DNA of 13,285 nucleotides, taken from contig CAMLKW010000119.1 of assembly GCA_946480605.1 (NCBI GenBank), forward strand, positions 1 to 13,285, given 5' to 3'. Under the pieces are notes generated by a model. That model did no database searches and was not told where the DNA came from. It saw only the letters and a program-made list of their open reading frames with translations. The position numbers were made by a program, and so were the translations under genes. The stretch comes from an uncultured Roseateles sp. Its GTDB lineage: Bacteria > Pseudomonadota > Gammaproteobacteria > Burkholderiales > Burkholderiaceae. Below, in pieces: positions 6,913-12,771 of this stretch (the first letter of the stretch is position 1; every line of letters begins with the position of its first letter).

Positions 6913-7805
6913 CAGTCTTGCGGCGGGATTTCGTAGGGCAGGGCGCGCGGCTGCAGCGTGGCGCCGCTGGCGCTGCCTAGATGCAGGCTGCCGCCTTCGA
7001 GCGCCGCGAGCTTGATCTCGGCGGCGATGACCGAGCGGCCACCGCGCGTGCCGGCGCCGGCCACGATGCCCGCCGGTTGCTCGGGGTCGCCGCTGTGGAA
7101 GATCTCCTGGCCCACGGTCGCCGCGCTTTCGGTCTCGAACAGCTGCAGCCGGCGCTTCAGCGTGCCGCGGTACTGGCTGCGCGCGACGATCTCCTGGCCG
7201 GGGTAGCAGCCCTTCTTGAAATTCACGCCGCCCAGCACCTCGAAGTTGATCATCTGCGGCACGAAGGCCTCGACCGTGGCGCCGCGCACCCAGGCCGTGC
7301 CGGCCTCGGCTTCGGCCCAGGCCCAGTCGTCGGCGGTCATGTCAGCACCTGCCGGTGCCGCGTTGGCAGCCGGCTGGATGCGCAGCGCGCGGCCCGGGCC
7401 GGGCAGGGCGATCTGCGCCGCAGCGCCGTCGCGTGTCAACGTCCAGGCTTCGGCGGGCGGCGTGCCCAGCAGCCCGTAGACCGAGAACTCGGCACTCGCG
7501 TCGCTGAGCTTGCACTTGGCGCGCAGCACGAACATCGACAGCCGCTTCAGCGTGGCCGCCAGCGTCTCGGCCGGCAGCGCCAGCAGGATCTCGTCGTCGG
7601 CCTGTTTCCAGCCCACCATCGTGGCCAGCAGCCGGCCCTTGGCGGTGCAGAAGCCGGCGAGGCGCGCGTGGTCGCGGTCCAGCAGCGCGAAGTCCTGGGT
7701 CAGCTGGCCGTGCAGAAAGCTGGCGGCGTCGGCGCCCTGGGCGCGGATGACGCCCCAGTCGGCGAGGAGGAGTCGGGTCGGTTCAGGCATGGCGGGAATT
7801 ATCAT
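6912..7805 (-). CDS. ygfZ: YgfZ/GcvT-like folate-binding protein for Fe-S cluster maintenance
   Basis: Predicted 297-residue cytoplasmic protein. The YgfZ signature KGCYPGQE lies at 198-205 with invariant Cys200, followed by VARSQYRG. The N-terminal region has GADAASFLHGQLTQD (24-38), typical of the GcvT/YgfZ fold. E. coli YgfZ binds tetrahydrofolate and supports assembly or repair of certain Fe-S enzymes such as MiaB. The start is uncertain. I chose the ATG at 7805 because AAAAGGG lies 5 bases before it. The ATG at 7790 (MPEPTRLLL, 292 residues) is a good alternative by homology but has no ribosome site at a usable distance. An in-frame ATG at 7832 is less likely. It is coupled to the DUF4936-like gene downstream and is divergent from mltG. 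Confidence 0.92.
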   Translation of the reverse strand: MIIPAMPEPTRLLLADWGVIRAQGADAASFLHGQLTQDFALLDRDHARLAGFCTAKGRLLATMVGWKQADDEILLALPAETLAATLKRLSMFVLRAKCKLSDASAEFSVYGLLGTPPAEAWTLTRDGAAAQIALPGPGRALRIQPAANAAPAGADMTADDWAWAEAEAGTAWVRGATVEAFVPQMINFEVLGGVNFKKGCYPGQEIVARSQYRGTLKRRLQLFETESAATVGQEIFHSGDPEQPAGIVAGAGTRGGRSVIAAEIKLAALEGGSLHLGSASGATLQPRALPYEIPPQD

Positions 7806-7810
7806 CGGCG

Positions 7811-7817
7811 CCCTTTT
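7811..7817 (-). promoter_or_regulatory. Ribosome binding site deciding the ygfZ start
   Basis: On the minus strand this reads AAAAGGG, 5 bases before the ATG at 7805 and 20 before the ATG at 7790. It favours the longer protein. Confidence 0.5.
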
Positions 7818-7829
7818 GACCGGGCGTTT

Positions 7830-7849
7830 CACAGGGCATCACAGGGCAT
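7830..7849 (+). repeat. Tandem 10-bp direct repeat over the mltG ribosome site and start
   Basis: CACAGGGCAT occurs twice back to back (7830-7839 and 7840-7849). The second copy supplies the A and T of the mltG ATG. Each copy contains AGGG. The nearer one is only 2 bases from the ATG, too close to serve as a Shine-Dalgarno. The farther one is 12 bases away, a long but possible spacing. Confidence 0.7.
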
Positions 7850-8843
7850 GAAATGGTTGTGGCGGGCGCTGCTCGCGTTGTTGTTGATCGCCGCGCTGGC
7901 GGCCGGTGCCGCCTGGCAGTGGCTGCGCAGCCCGCTGGCGCTGGCCGCGCCGTCGGTGGAGTTGTCCGTCGAGCCCGGCACCAACCCGGCCGTGGTGGCC
8001 CGCGCCTGGGTCGCGGCCGGCGTGCAGACCGACGAGCGCCTGCTGTACCAGTGGTTCAAATGGTCCGGCCAGGCCAGGCAGATCCGCGCCGGCAGCTATG
8101 AGGTCAATGTCGGCGTCACGCCGCGCGAGCTGCTGCACAAGATGGTGCGTGGGGACGAGGTGCTGGAGCAGCTTCGCCTCATCGAAGGCTGGAGCTGGCG
8201 CCAGGTGCGCGCCGCGCTGGCCGCCGCACCGTCGCTGAAGGCCCGGACCACGGGCATGAGCGACGCCGACATCATGGCCGCGCTGGGCGAGCCGGGTGTC
8301 GCGCCGGAAGGCCGCTTCTTCCCCGACACCTATGCCTACAGCCGTGGCGTCAGTGACCTGACCGTGTTGAAGCGCGCCCACGCAGCGATGAAGCAGCGAC
8401 TGGCGGCGGCCTGGGCGCAGCGCGCGTCCGACCTGCCGCTGAAGTCGGCGGACGAAGCGCTGATCCTGGCCTCCATCGTCGAGAAGGAGACCGGCACGGC
8501 CGGCGACCGCGCCAAGGTCGCCGCCGTGTTCGTCAACCGCCTGCGCATAGCCATGCCGCTGCAGACCGACCCGACGGTCATCTACGGCCTGGGCGAGAGC
8601 TTCGACGGCAACCTGCGCAAGCGCGACCTGGTGACGGACACGCCGTTCAACACCTACACGCGGGGCGGCCTGCCGCCCACGCCCATCGCGATGCCCGGCG
8701 CGGCCTCGTTGAAGGCGGCACTGAACCCGGCGGCCATCCAGGCGCTGTACTTCGTCGCCCGCGGCGATGGCAGCAGCGAGTTCAGCAACGACCTCGACGC
8801 GCACAATCGCGCCGTCAACAAATATCAACGCGGCGGCAAGTGA
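7848..8843 (+). CDS. mltG: Endolytic murein transglycosylase MltG (YceG family)
   Basis: Predicted 331-residue inner-membrane protein with one N-terminal membrane anchor (about 4-24, very Leu/Ala-rich) and a periplasmic catalytic region. After a LysM-like segment (about 37-100, PGTNPAVVARAWVAAGV then AGSYEVNVGVTPRELLHKM) comes the YceG domain, with PEGRFFPDTYAYS (153-165), ASIVEKETG (208-216) and LQTDPTVIYGLG (238-249). The catalytic Glu is expected in VEKE, most likely E212. MltG cleaves nascent glycan strands and is thought to set peptidoglycan chain length. The frame stays open upstream through the antisense of ygfZ, but the membrane anchor fixes the start here. The stop overlaps the GTG start of tmk (GTGA). 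The mltG-tmk-holB order is conserved in many proteobacteria. Confidence 0.96.
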   Translation: MKWLWRALLALLLIAALAAGAAWQWLRSPLALAAPSVELSVEPGTNPAVVARAWVAAGVQTDERLLYQWFKWSGQARQIRAGSYEVNVGVTPRELLHKMVRGDEVLEQLRLIEGWSWRQVRAALAAAPSLKARTTGMSDADIMAALGEPGVAPEGRFFPDTYAYSRGVSDLTVLKRAHAAMKQRLAAAWAQRASDLPLKSADEALILASIVEKETGTAGDRAKVAAVFVNRLRIAMPLQTDPTVIYGLGESFDGNLRKRDLVTDTPFNTYTRGGLPPTPIAMPGAASLKAALNPAAIQALYFVARGDGSSEFSNDLDAHNRAVNKYQRGGK

Positions 8844-9457
8844 CCGGCAGATTCATCTCGTTCGAAGGCATCGACGGTGCCGGCAAGTCCACCCACATCC
8901 AGGCCGTGGCCGACTGGTTCCGTGCCCGCGGCGCCGACGTGCAGCTCAGCCGCGAGCCCGGCGGCACGCCGCTGGCGGAGACGCTGCGCGACATCGTGCT
9001 GACGCAACCCATGGGCTCGCTGACCGAGTTGCTGCTGATGTTTGCCGGCCGGCGCGACCATGTGGAGACCGTCATCAAGCCCGCGCTGGCCGCCGGCAGG
9101 ACGCTGCTGTGCGACCGCTTCACCGACGCCAGCTTTGCTTATCAGGGCGGTGGCCGCGGCCTGCCGCTGAGCCAGCTCGACGCGCTGGCCGACTGGGTGC
9201 AGCAAGGTACCGAGCCCGAGCTGACGTTGTGGTTCGACCTGCCCGCCGAACAGGCCGCCGCCCGCCGCGCCAGTGCCCGCGAGGCCGATCGCATCGAGCA
9301 GCTGGACCTGGCGTTCTTCGAGCGCGTGCGCGCCGGCTATGCGGCACGCGCTGCGCAGGCGCCGCAGCGCATGGTGCGCATCGACGCCAGCGGCACGGTC
9401 GAACAGGTCGGGGCCGCGGTGCTGGCCGTCCTGACGCAACGCTACGCCGCATGCTGA
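8840..9457 (+). CDS. tmk: Thymidylate kinase
   Basis: A 205-residue enzyme that phosphorylates dTMP to dTDP using ATP, needed for dTTP synthesis. The P-loop is GIDGAGKST at 10-18. REPGGTPLAE (38-47) and CDRFTDASFAYQGGGRG (91-107) carry the DR motif and the dTMP-binding residues. ARRASAREADRIEQ (141-154) forms the LID region. The length is normal for the family. The start is GTG at 8840 and overlaps the mltG stop as GTGA. No other start lies close enough to keep the conserved RFISFEGIDG at its usual distance from the N-terminus. The 3' end overlaps holB by 7 bases. Confidence 0.97.
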   Translation: MTGRFISFEGIDGAGKSTHIQAVADWFRARGADVQLSREPGGTPLAETLRDIVLTQPMGSLTELLLMFAGRRDHVETVIKPALAAGRTLLCDRFTDASFAYQGGGRGLPLSQLDALADWVQQGTEPELTLWFDLPAEQAAARRASAREADRIEQLDLAFFERVRAGYAARAAQAPQRMVRIDASGTVEQVGAAVLAVLTQRYAAC

Positions 9458-10458
9458 ACGCCGATCTGCCCTGGCTGCAGGCGCCGCTGGCCGACGCGCT
9501 GGCCCGTGCGCGTTCGCATGCGCTGCTCGTGCAAGGCCCGGCGGGCGTCGGGCAGCTGGAGCTGGCCGTGAAGCTCGCCCAGAGCTGGCTGTGCGAGGCG
9601 GCAGCCCCGGCCCAACCGGCCTGCAACCACTGCCCCAGCTGCAAGCTGTTTGCCAGCGGCACCCACCCCGACTTCCAGCTGTTGCTGCCCGAGGCGCTGG
9701 AGGCGCCCGCACGCGAATCGCTGGGCCTGCCCTTCGAGGAGCCCGACGCGCCCAAGGCCGGCAAGGCCAAGCCCAGCCGCGAGATCAAGGTGGAGGCGGT
9801 GCGCAGCCTGCTGTCTTTTGCGCAGGCGACGTCGGCGCGCGGCAAGGCCAAGGTGGTCGTCATTTTTCCGGCCGAGGCGCTGAACGGCGTCGCGGCCAAT
9901 GCGCTGCTGAAGACGCTGGAGGAGCCGTCCGGCCTGCTGCGTTTCGCGCTGGCCAGCCATGACAGCGCGGCGCTGCTGCCGACCATACGCAGCCGCTGCC
10001 AGCCGCTGCCGCTGGCCCTGCCCGAGACGGGGGCCGCGCTGGCCTGGCTGGAGGCCAAGGGCGTGAAGGACGCCGCCGGCCTGCTGGCCGCGACCGGCGG
10101 CCGGCCGCAGCAGGCGCTGGAATGGGCCGAGGCCGGGCTGAGCGATGCGGCCTGGCAGGCGCTGCCCAAGCGCGTCGCGCGCGGCGAGGTGGCGGCGCTC
10201 AGCGACCTGGCACCGCCGCGCGCCATCGACGCGCTGCAGCGCCTGTGCCACGACCTGGTGCGGCGCAGCCATGGCCAGCCGGGCCAGTTCTTCGCCACGG
10301 CCTCGCTGCCCGCGCCCAAGCGCGCCGCGCCGCTGCTGGCCTGGGAGGCTGAGCTGCGCCGCGCCGCCCGCCATGCCGACCACCCGCTGAACGCCGGCCT
10401 GTGGCTGGAGGCGCTGGCGGCTCAAGCCCAGGCCGCGATCGCGGCCGCCGCGCGCTGA
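9451..10458 (+). CDS. holB: DNA polymerase III subunit delta' (clamp loader)
   Basis: A 335-residue AAA+ clamp-loader subunit. The Walker-A position reads GPAGVGQLEL (29-38), with Gln35 where an ATP-binding subunit has Lys. This fits delta', which in E. coli does not bind ATP. The zinc module has Cys48, Cys58, Cys61 and Cys64, close to the E. coli spacing. GTHPDF (70-75), NALLKTLEEP (150-159) and the SRC motif (181-183) follow. Between the zinc module and the sensor region is a Pro/Lys-rich insert (about 81-112, including PKAGKAKPSR) that looks longer than in E. coli. I believe such an insert is common in Burkholderiales. The start ATG lies inside the end of tmk (7-base overlap) without a clear ribosome site, suggesting translational coupling. 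Confidence 0.95.
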   Translation: MLNADLPWLQAPLADALARARSHALLVQGPAGVGQLELAVKLAQSWLCEAAAPAQPACNHCPSCKLFASGTHPDFQLLLPEALEAPARESLGLPFEEPDAPKAGKAKPSREIKVEAVRSLLSFAQATSARGKAKVVVIFPAEALNGVAANALLKTLEEPSGLLRFALASHDSAALLPTIRSRCQPLPLALPETGAALAWLEAKGVKDAAGLLAATGGRPQQALEWAEAGLSDAAWQALPKRVARGEVAALSDLAPPRAIDALQRLCHDLVRRSHGQPGQFFATASLPAPKRAAPLLAWEAELRRAARHADHPLNAGLWLEALAAQAQAAIAAAAR

Positions 10459-10471
10459 ATACACTCGGGCC

Positions 10472-10921
10472 ATGAGCGACGCGACTTCCAAGCAGGGCCC
10501 GGCTTCCCTGCAATTCCAGCCCAGCCAGCTCGGCGGCGCGCTGCCGCTGCCCACCGTGGGTGGCGCCGGCGCGGCATCGAGCGCGCGGCCCAGCGTCATC
10601 CAGCTGGTGTTCCGCGAGAAGTCGGCGCTGTTCGCGGCCTACATCCCGGCCTTCACGGAAGGCGGGCTGTTCGTGCCCACCAACCGCGACTACAAGCTGG
10701 GCGAGGACGTCTACCTGCTGCTGGCCCTGCCCGAGGACAACCAGCGCTATCCGGTGGCCGGCAAGGTCGCCTGGCTGACGCCGCCCAACGCCTCCGGCGG
10801 CCGAACGCAGGGCGTGGGCGTGCGCTTCCCCGGCGACGAGAAGACGCGGCTGATCCGCCTGCGCATCGAGGAAATCCTGGGCACGGCGATCTCGTCCAGC
10901 AAACCGACACAGACCCTCTGA
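10472..10921 (+). CDS. pilZ: Type IV pilus assembly protein PilZ
   Basis: A 149-residue cytoplasmic protein. Residues 1 to about 41 are a low-complexity leader rich in Gly, Ala, Ser and Pro, longer than the start of Pseudomonas PilZ. The PilZ domain follows: FREKSALFAAYIPAFTEGG (47-65), LFVPTNRDYKLGEDV (66-80), PVAGKVAWLTP (93-103) and GVGVRF (113-118). This matches true PilZ of the pilus system, which acts with PilB and FimX in type IV pilus biogenesis. The RxxxR motif that binds cyclic di-GMP in other PilZ domains is absent, as in the canonical protein. It lies 13 bp after holB and 6 bp before tatD. The holB-pilZ-tatD order is the same as in Pseudomonas as I remember it. The ribosome site is weak. 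Confidence 0.94.
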   Translation: MSDATSKQGPASLQFQPSQLGGALPLPTVGGAGAASSARPSVIQLVFREKSALFAAYIPAFTEGGLFVPTNRDYKLGEDVYLLLALPEDNQRYPVAGKVAWLTPPNASGGRTQGVGVRFPGDEKTRLIRLRIEEILGTAISSSKPTQTL

Positions 10922-10927
10922 TCCCCG

Positions 10928-11713
10928 ATGTTTGTTGACTCGCATTGCCACCTCAGCTTTCCCGAGCTGAAGGACAGGCTCCCCGACATCCTGTCCGACA
11001 TGCGCGCCGCGCAGGTGGTGCAGGCCATCTGCATCTGCACGCAGATGGAGGAGTTCGAGACGGTGCACGCGCTGGCGGTCGGGCATCCGCAGCTTTGGTC
11101 CACCGTGGGCGTGCACCCCGACACCGAGGACATGCGCGAGCCCGATGTGGCGGAACTCGTGCACCTCGCGGCGCGGCCCAAGGTCGTCGCCATCGGTGAG
11201 ACCGGGCTGGACTACTACCGGCTGAACGGCCGCAGCATCGCGGACATGGAGTGGCAGCGCGAGCGCTTTCGCACCCACATCCGGGCCGCGAAGCAGGCGG
11301 GCAAGCCGCTGGTGGTGCACACCCGCTCCAGCGCCGCCGACACGCTGCGCGTGATGGACGAGGAGGGCGCCGAACAGGCAGGCGGCGTGTTCCATTGCTT
11401 CACCGAGTCGGCCGACGTGGCGCTGGCCGCCGTGGAGCGCGGCTACTACATCTCGTTCTCCGGCATCGTCAGCTTCAAGAACGCGCAGGACCTGCGCGAC
11501 CTGCTGACGCTGCTGCCGCTGGACCGCCTGCTGATCGAGACCGACAGCCCCTATCTGGCGCCGGTGCCCTTCCGCGGCAAAACCAACACGCCGGCCTATG
11601 TGCCGCACGTGGCCAAGGCCGTGGCGGAGGCCGTCGGCCTGCCGGTGCAGGAACTGGCGGCGATCACGGCGACCAATGCGCGCCGGCTGTTCCAACTGCC
11701 GGAGGCTGCGTGA
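10928..11713 (+). CDS. TatD-family metal-dependent DNase/hydrolase (YcfH-like)
   Basis: A 261-residue cytoplasmic TIM-barrel hydrolase. All expected metal-binding residues are visible: His6 and His8 in DSHCHL, Glu91 in GETGLDYY, His131 in VVHTRSS, His156 in FHCFTES and Asp206 in ETDSPYLAP. The C-terminal segment NTPAYVPHVAKAVAE is also typical. Characterised relatives are Mg-dependent 3'-5' nucleases with proposed roles in DNA repair or quality control. The cellular role of the YcfH branch, which usually sits next to holB, is not settled. The start follows pilZ by 6 bases. The end overlaps the GTG of the ankyrin gene (GTGA). Confidence 0.95.
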   Translation: MFVDSHCHLSFPELKDRLPDILSDMRAAQVVQAICICTQMEEFETVHALAVGHPQLWSTVGVHPDTEDMREPDVAELVHLAARPKVVAIGETGLDYYRLNGRSIADMEWQRERFRTHIRAAKQAGKPLVVHTRSSAADTLRVMDEEGAEQAGGVFHCFTESADVALAAVERGYYISFSGIVSFKNAQDLRDLLTLLPLDRLLIETDSPYLAPVPFRGKTNTPAYVPHVAKAVAEAVGLPVQELAAITATNARRLFQLPEAA

Positions 11714-12372
11714 AATCCTGGCCGGTTGTGCTGGCTCTCGCCGTGTCGACGCTGGCGCAGGCTGCATCCATCGAAGACTTCGTCAAGGGCGCCGAGTTCA
11801 ACGACCCGCGCGTCATCCAGTAGCAACTGCAGCAGGGCATCGATCCCAACCTGACCGACTCGCGTGGCCGCACTGCGCTGTTCACCGCGGTTCGCGAGGG
11901 CTCCGAGCGGGCGCTGCAGGCGCTGCTGGCGGCGCCCCAGGTCAACGTGAACGCCGTCAATGCCAACGGCGAGACGCCGCTGATGTTGGCCGCCATCCGC
12001 GGCTCGCTGCCCATGGTGCAGGCGCTGGTGGCGCGCGGCGCGGCGGTCAACCGCGAGGGCTGGACGCCGCTGCACTACGCCTGCAGCGGGCCGGACAACG
12101 GCGTGGCCGCCTTCCTGATCGCGCGCGGTGCGGACCTGAATGCGCGCTCCGAGAACGGCAGCACGCCGCTGATGATGGCGGCCCGCTACGGTGGCGGCGA
12201 CCTGGTGCCCCTGCTGCTGAAGGCCGGCGCCGAGCCGCGTGCGGCGAATGAGCAGGAACTGACGGCGGCGGACTTCGCCACCCGCGGCGGCCGCGACGCG
12301 ATGGCCAAGGAACTGCGCCGCGCCATGCAGGAGCGCCAGCGCGCGGCGGACGCGGCCAAGGCCGCCAAGTAG
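11710..12372 (+). pseudogene. Exported ankyrin-repeat protein gene interrupted by an in-frame TAG
   Basis: From the GTG at 11710 (GTGA overlap with tatD) the frame encodes a Sec signal peptide, MKSWPVVLALAVSTLAQA, with a likely AxA cleavage before ASIEDF. It then meets TAG at 11821-11823 (codon 38). The same frame continues without a break to TAA at 12370-12372, giving five ankyrin-like units with cores TALFTAV (56-62), TPLMLAA (89-95), TPLHYAC (119-125), TPLMMAA (152-158) and TAADFAT (185-191), and a charged Ala/Lys tail. An intact product would have 220 residues. Both halves look coding and no frameshift is involved. One C-to-T change from CAG (Gln) would explain the stop, because the neighbours are Gln-rich. 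After the TAG the first possible restart in frame is GTG at 11947, already inside a repeat and without a signal peptide. So this is a fresh nonsense pseudogene, a sequencing error, or a suppressed amber. Intact versions in relatives would be periplasmic and of unknown role. Confidence 0.85.
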
Positions 12373-12390
12373 TTCACGCGCCGGCGGGCG

Positions 12391-12409
12391 TGTAAGGAAA
12401 AGTCTTACA
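12391..12409. promoter_or_regulatory. Inverted repeat TGTAAG-N7-CTTACA upstream of the small unknown gene
   Basis: Perfect 6-bp arms (12391-12396 and 12404-12409) flank an A-rich 7-base centre in an otherwise GC-rich 117-base spacer. Partial pairing extends outwards (GGCG on the left, CGCC on the right). There is no T run, so it is not a terminator. Its position about 80 bases before the ATG at 12490 suits a regulator site. A weak candidate -10 (TACAGT, 12455-12460) lies between it and the gene, without a convincing -35. Confidence 0.4.
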
Positions 12410-12479
12410 GCGCCTCGCGCAAGGCGCCGACTGGTCCGACCCGGGGCCGCTGCCTACAGTGCAGCCATCGATTCCAAGC

Positions 12480-12483
12480 GAGG
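12480..12483 (+). promoter_or_regulatory. Ribosome binding site of the small unknown gene
   Basis: GAGG lies 6 bases before the ATG at 12490. It supports that start and the reality of this short gene. Confidence 0.65.
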
Positions 12484-12489
12484 CCCACC

Positions 12490-12717
12490 ATGCAGACCAC
12501 CACCGCCCACCTGGCTGATCCCTTTGCGATGCTGCTCGCTCCCGACGAGGTGATGCGCGCGGTGGAGCATTCCGACCGGCTGGCCCGTCTGCAGCGCCGC
12601 GTCTACCGCCCGCTGGACCGGCCCTGGATCCCGATGAAGGGCTCTGCGTCGGCCGACTTCGACAGCCTGATCGACGCCGAGCCCGAAGTGCCTGACCTGT
12701 CCGACGAGGCGCTGTAA
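12490..12717 (+). CDS. Small protein of unknown function (75 residues)
   Basis: I do not recognise a named family, although similar short proteins seem familiar from Burkholderiales. The 75 residues begin MQTTTAHLADPFAMLL. A charged helix follows (about 18-40, PDEVMRAVEHSDRLARLQRRV), then a Pro-rich turn (YRPLDRPWIP, 39-48) and an acidic tail (LIDAEPEVPDLSDEAL). There is no signal peptide, membrane segment, cysteine pair or DNA-binding motif. It is probably a soluble cytoplasmic protein. Evidence that it is real: a GAGG ribosome site at proper spacing, its own spacer with an inverted repeat, and a strong terminator 8 bases after its stop. It appears to be a single-gene transcript. Confidence 0.72.
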   Translation: MQTTTAHLADPFAMLLAPDEVMRAVEHSDRLARLQRRVYRPLDRPWIPMKGSASADFDSLIDAEPEVPDLSDEAL

Positions 12718-12724
12718 ACAAAGC

Positions 12725-12752
12725 AAAACGCCCGCTGATGCGGGCGTTTTTT
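12725..12752. terminator. Bidirectional rho-independent terminator between the small gene and efp
   Basis: The arms AACGCCCGC (12727-12735) and GCGGGCGTT (12740-12748) pair perfectly around a TGAT loop. Six T (12747-12752) follow on the plus strand. On the minus strand the stem ends in TTTT, from the A run at 12725-12728. It can therefore stop the small gene and, from the other side, efp, whose stop is about 20 bases away. Confidence 0.92.
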
Positions 12753-12771
12753 GCGGCAGCGGGGAGGGCGC

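Noticed and set aside
6973..6981. CTGCCTAGA inside ygfZ as another copy of the palindrome half-site
   Set aside because: It lies deep inside coding sequence with no partner arm. It is probably coincidental.
6981..7847. Upstream extension of the mltG frame through the ygfZ region
   Set aside because: It is antisense to conserved YgfZ sequence. The MltG membrane anchor begins at 7848.
9529..9570. Missing Walker-A lysine in delta' (Gln35) as a possible loss of function
   Set aside because: Delta' in E. coli also has a diverged P-loop and does not bind ATP, so this is normal for the subunit.
10458..10463. TACACT as a -10 element for a separate pilZ promoter
   Set aside because: No -35 could be found at a proper distance, and the 13-bp gap after holB fits simple co-transcription.
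9120..10599. Large minus-strand open frames opposite tmk, holB and pilZ
   Set aside because: They are compositional shadows. All conserved motifs are on the plus strand.
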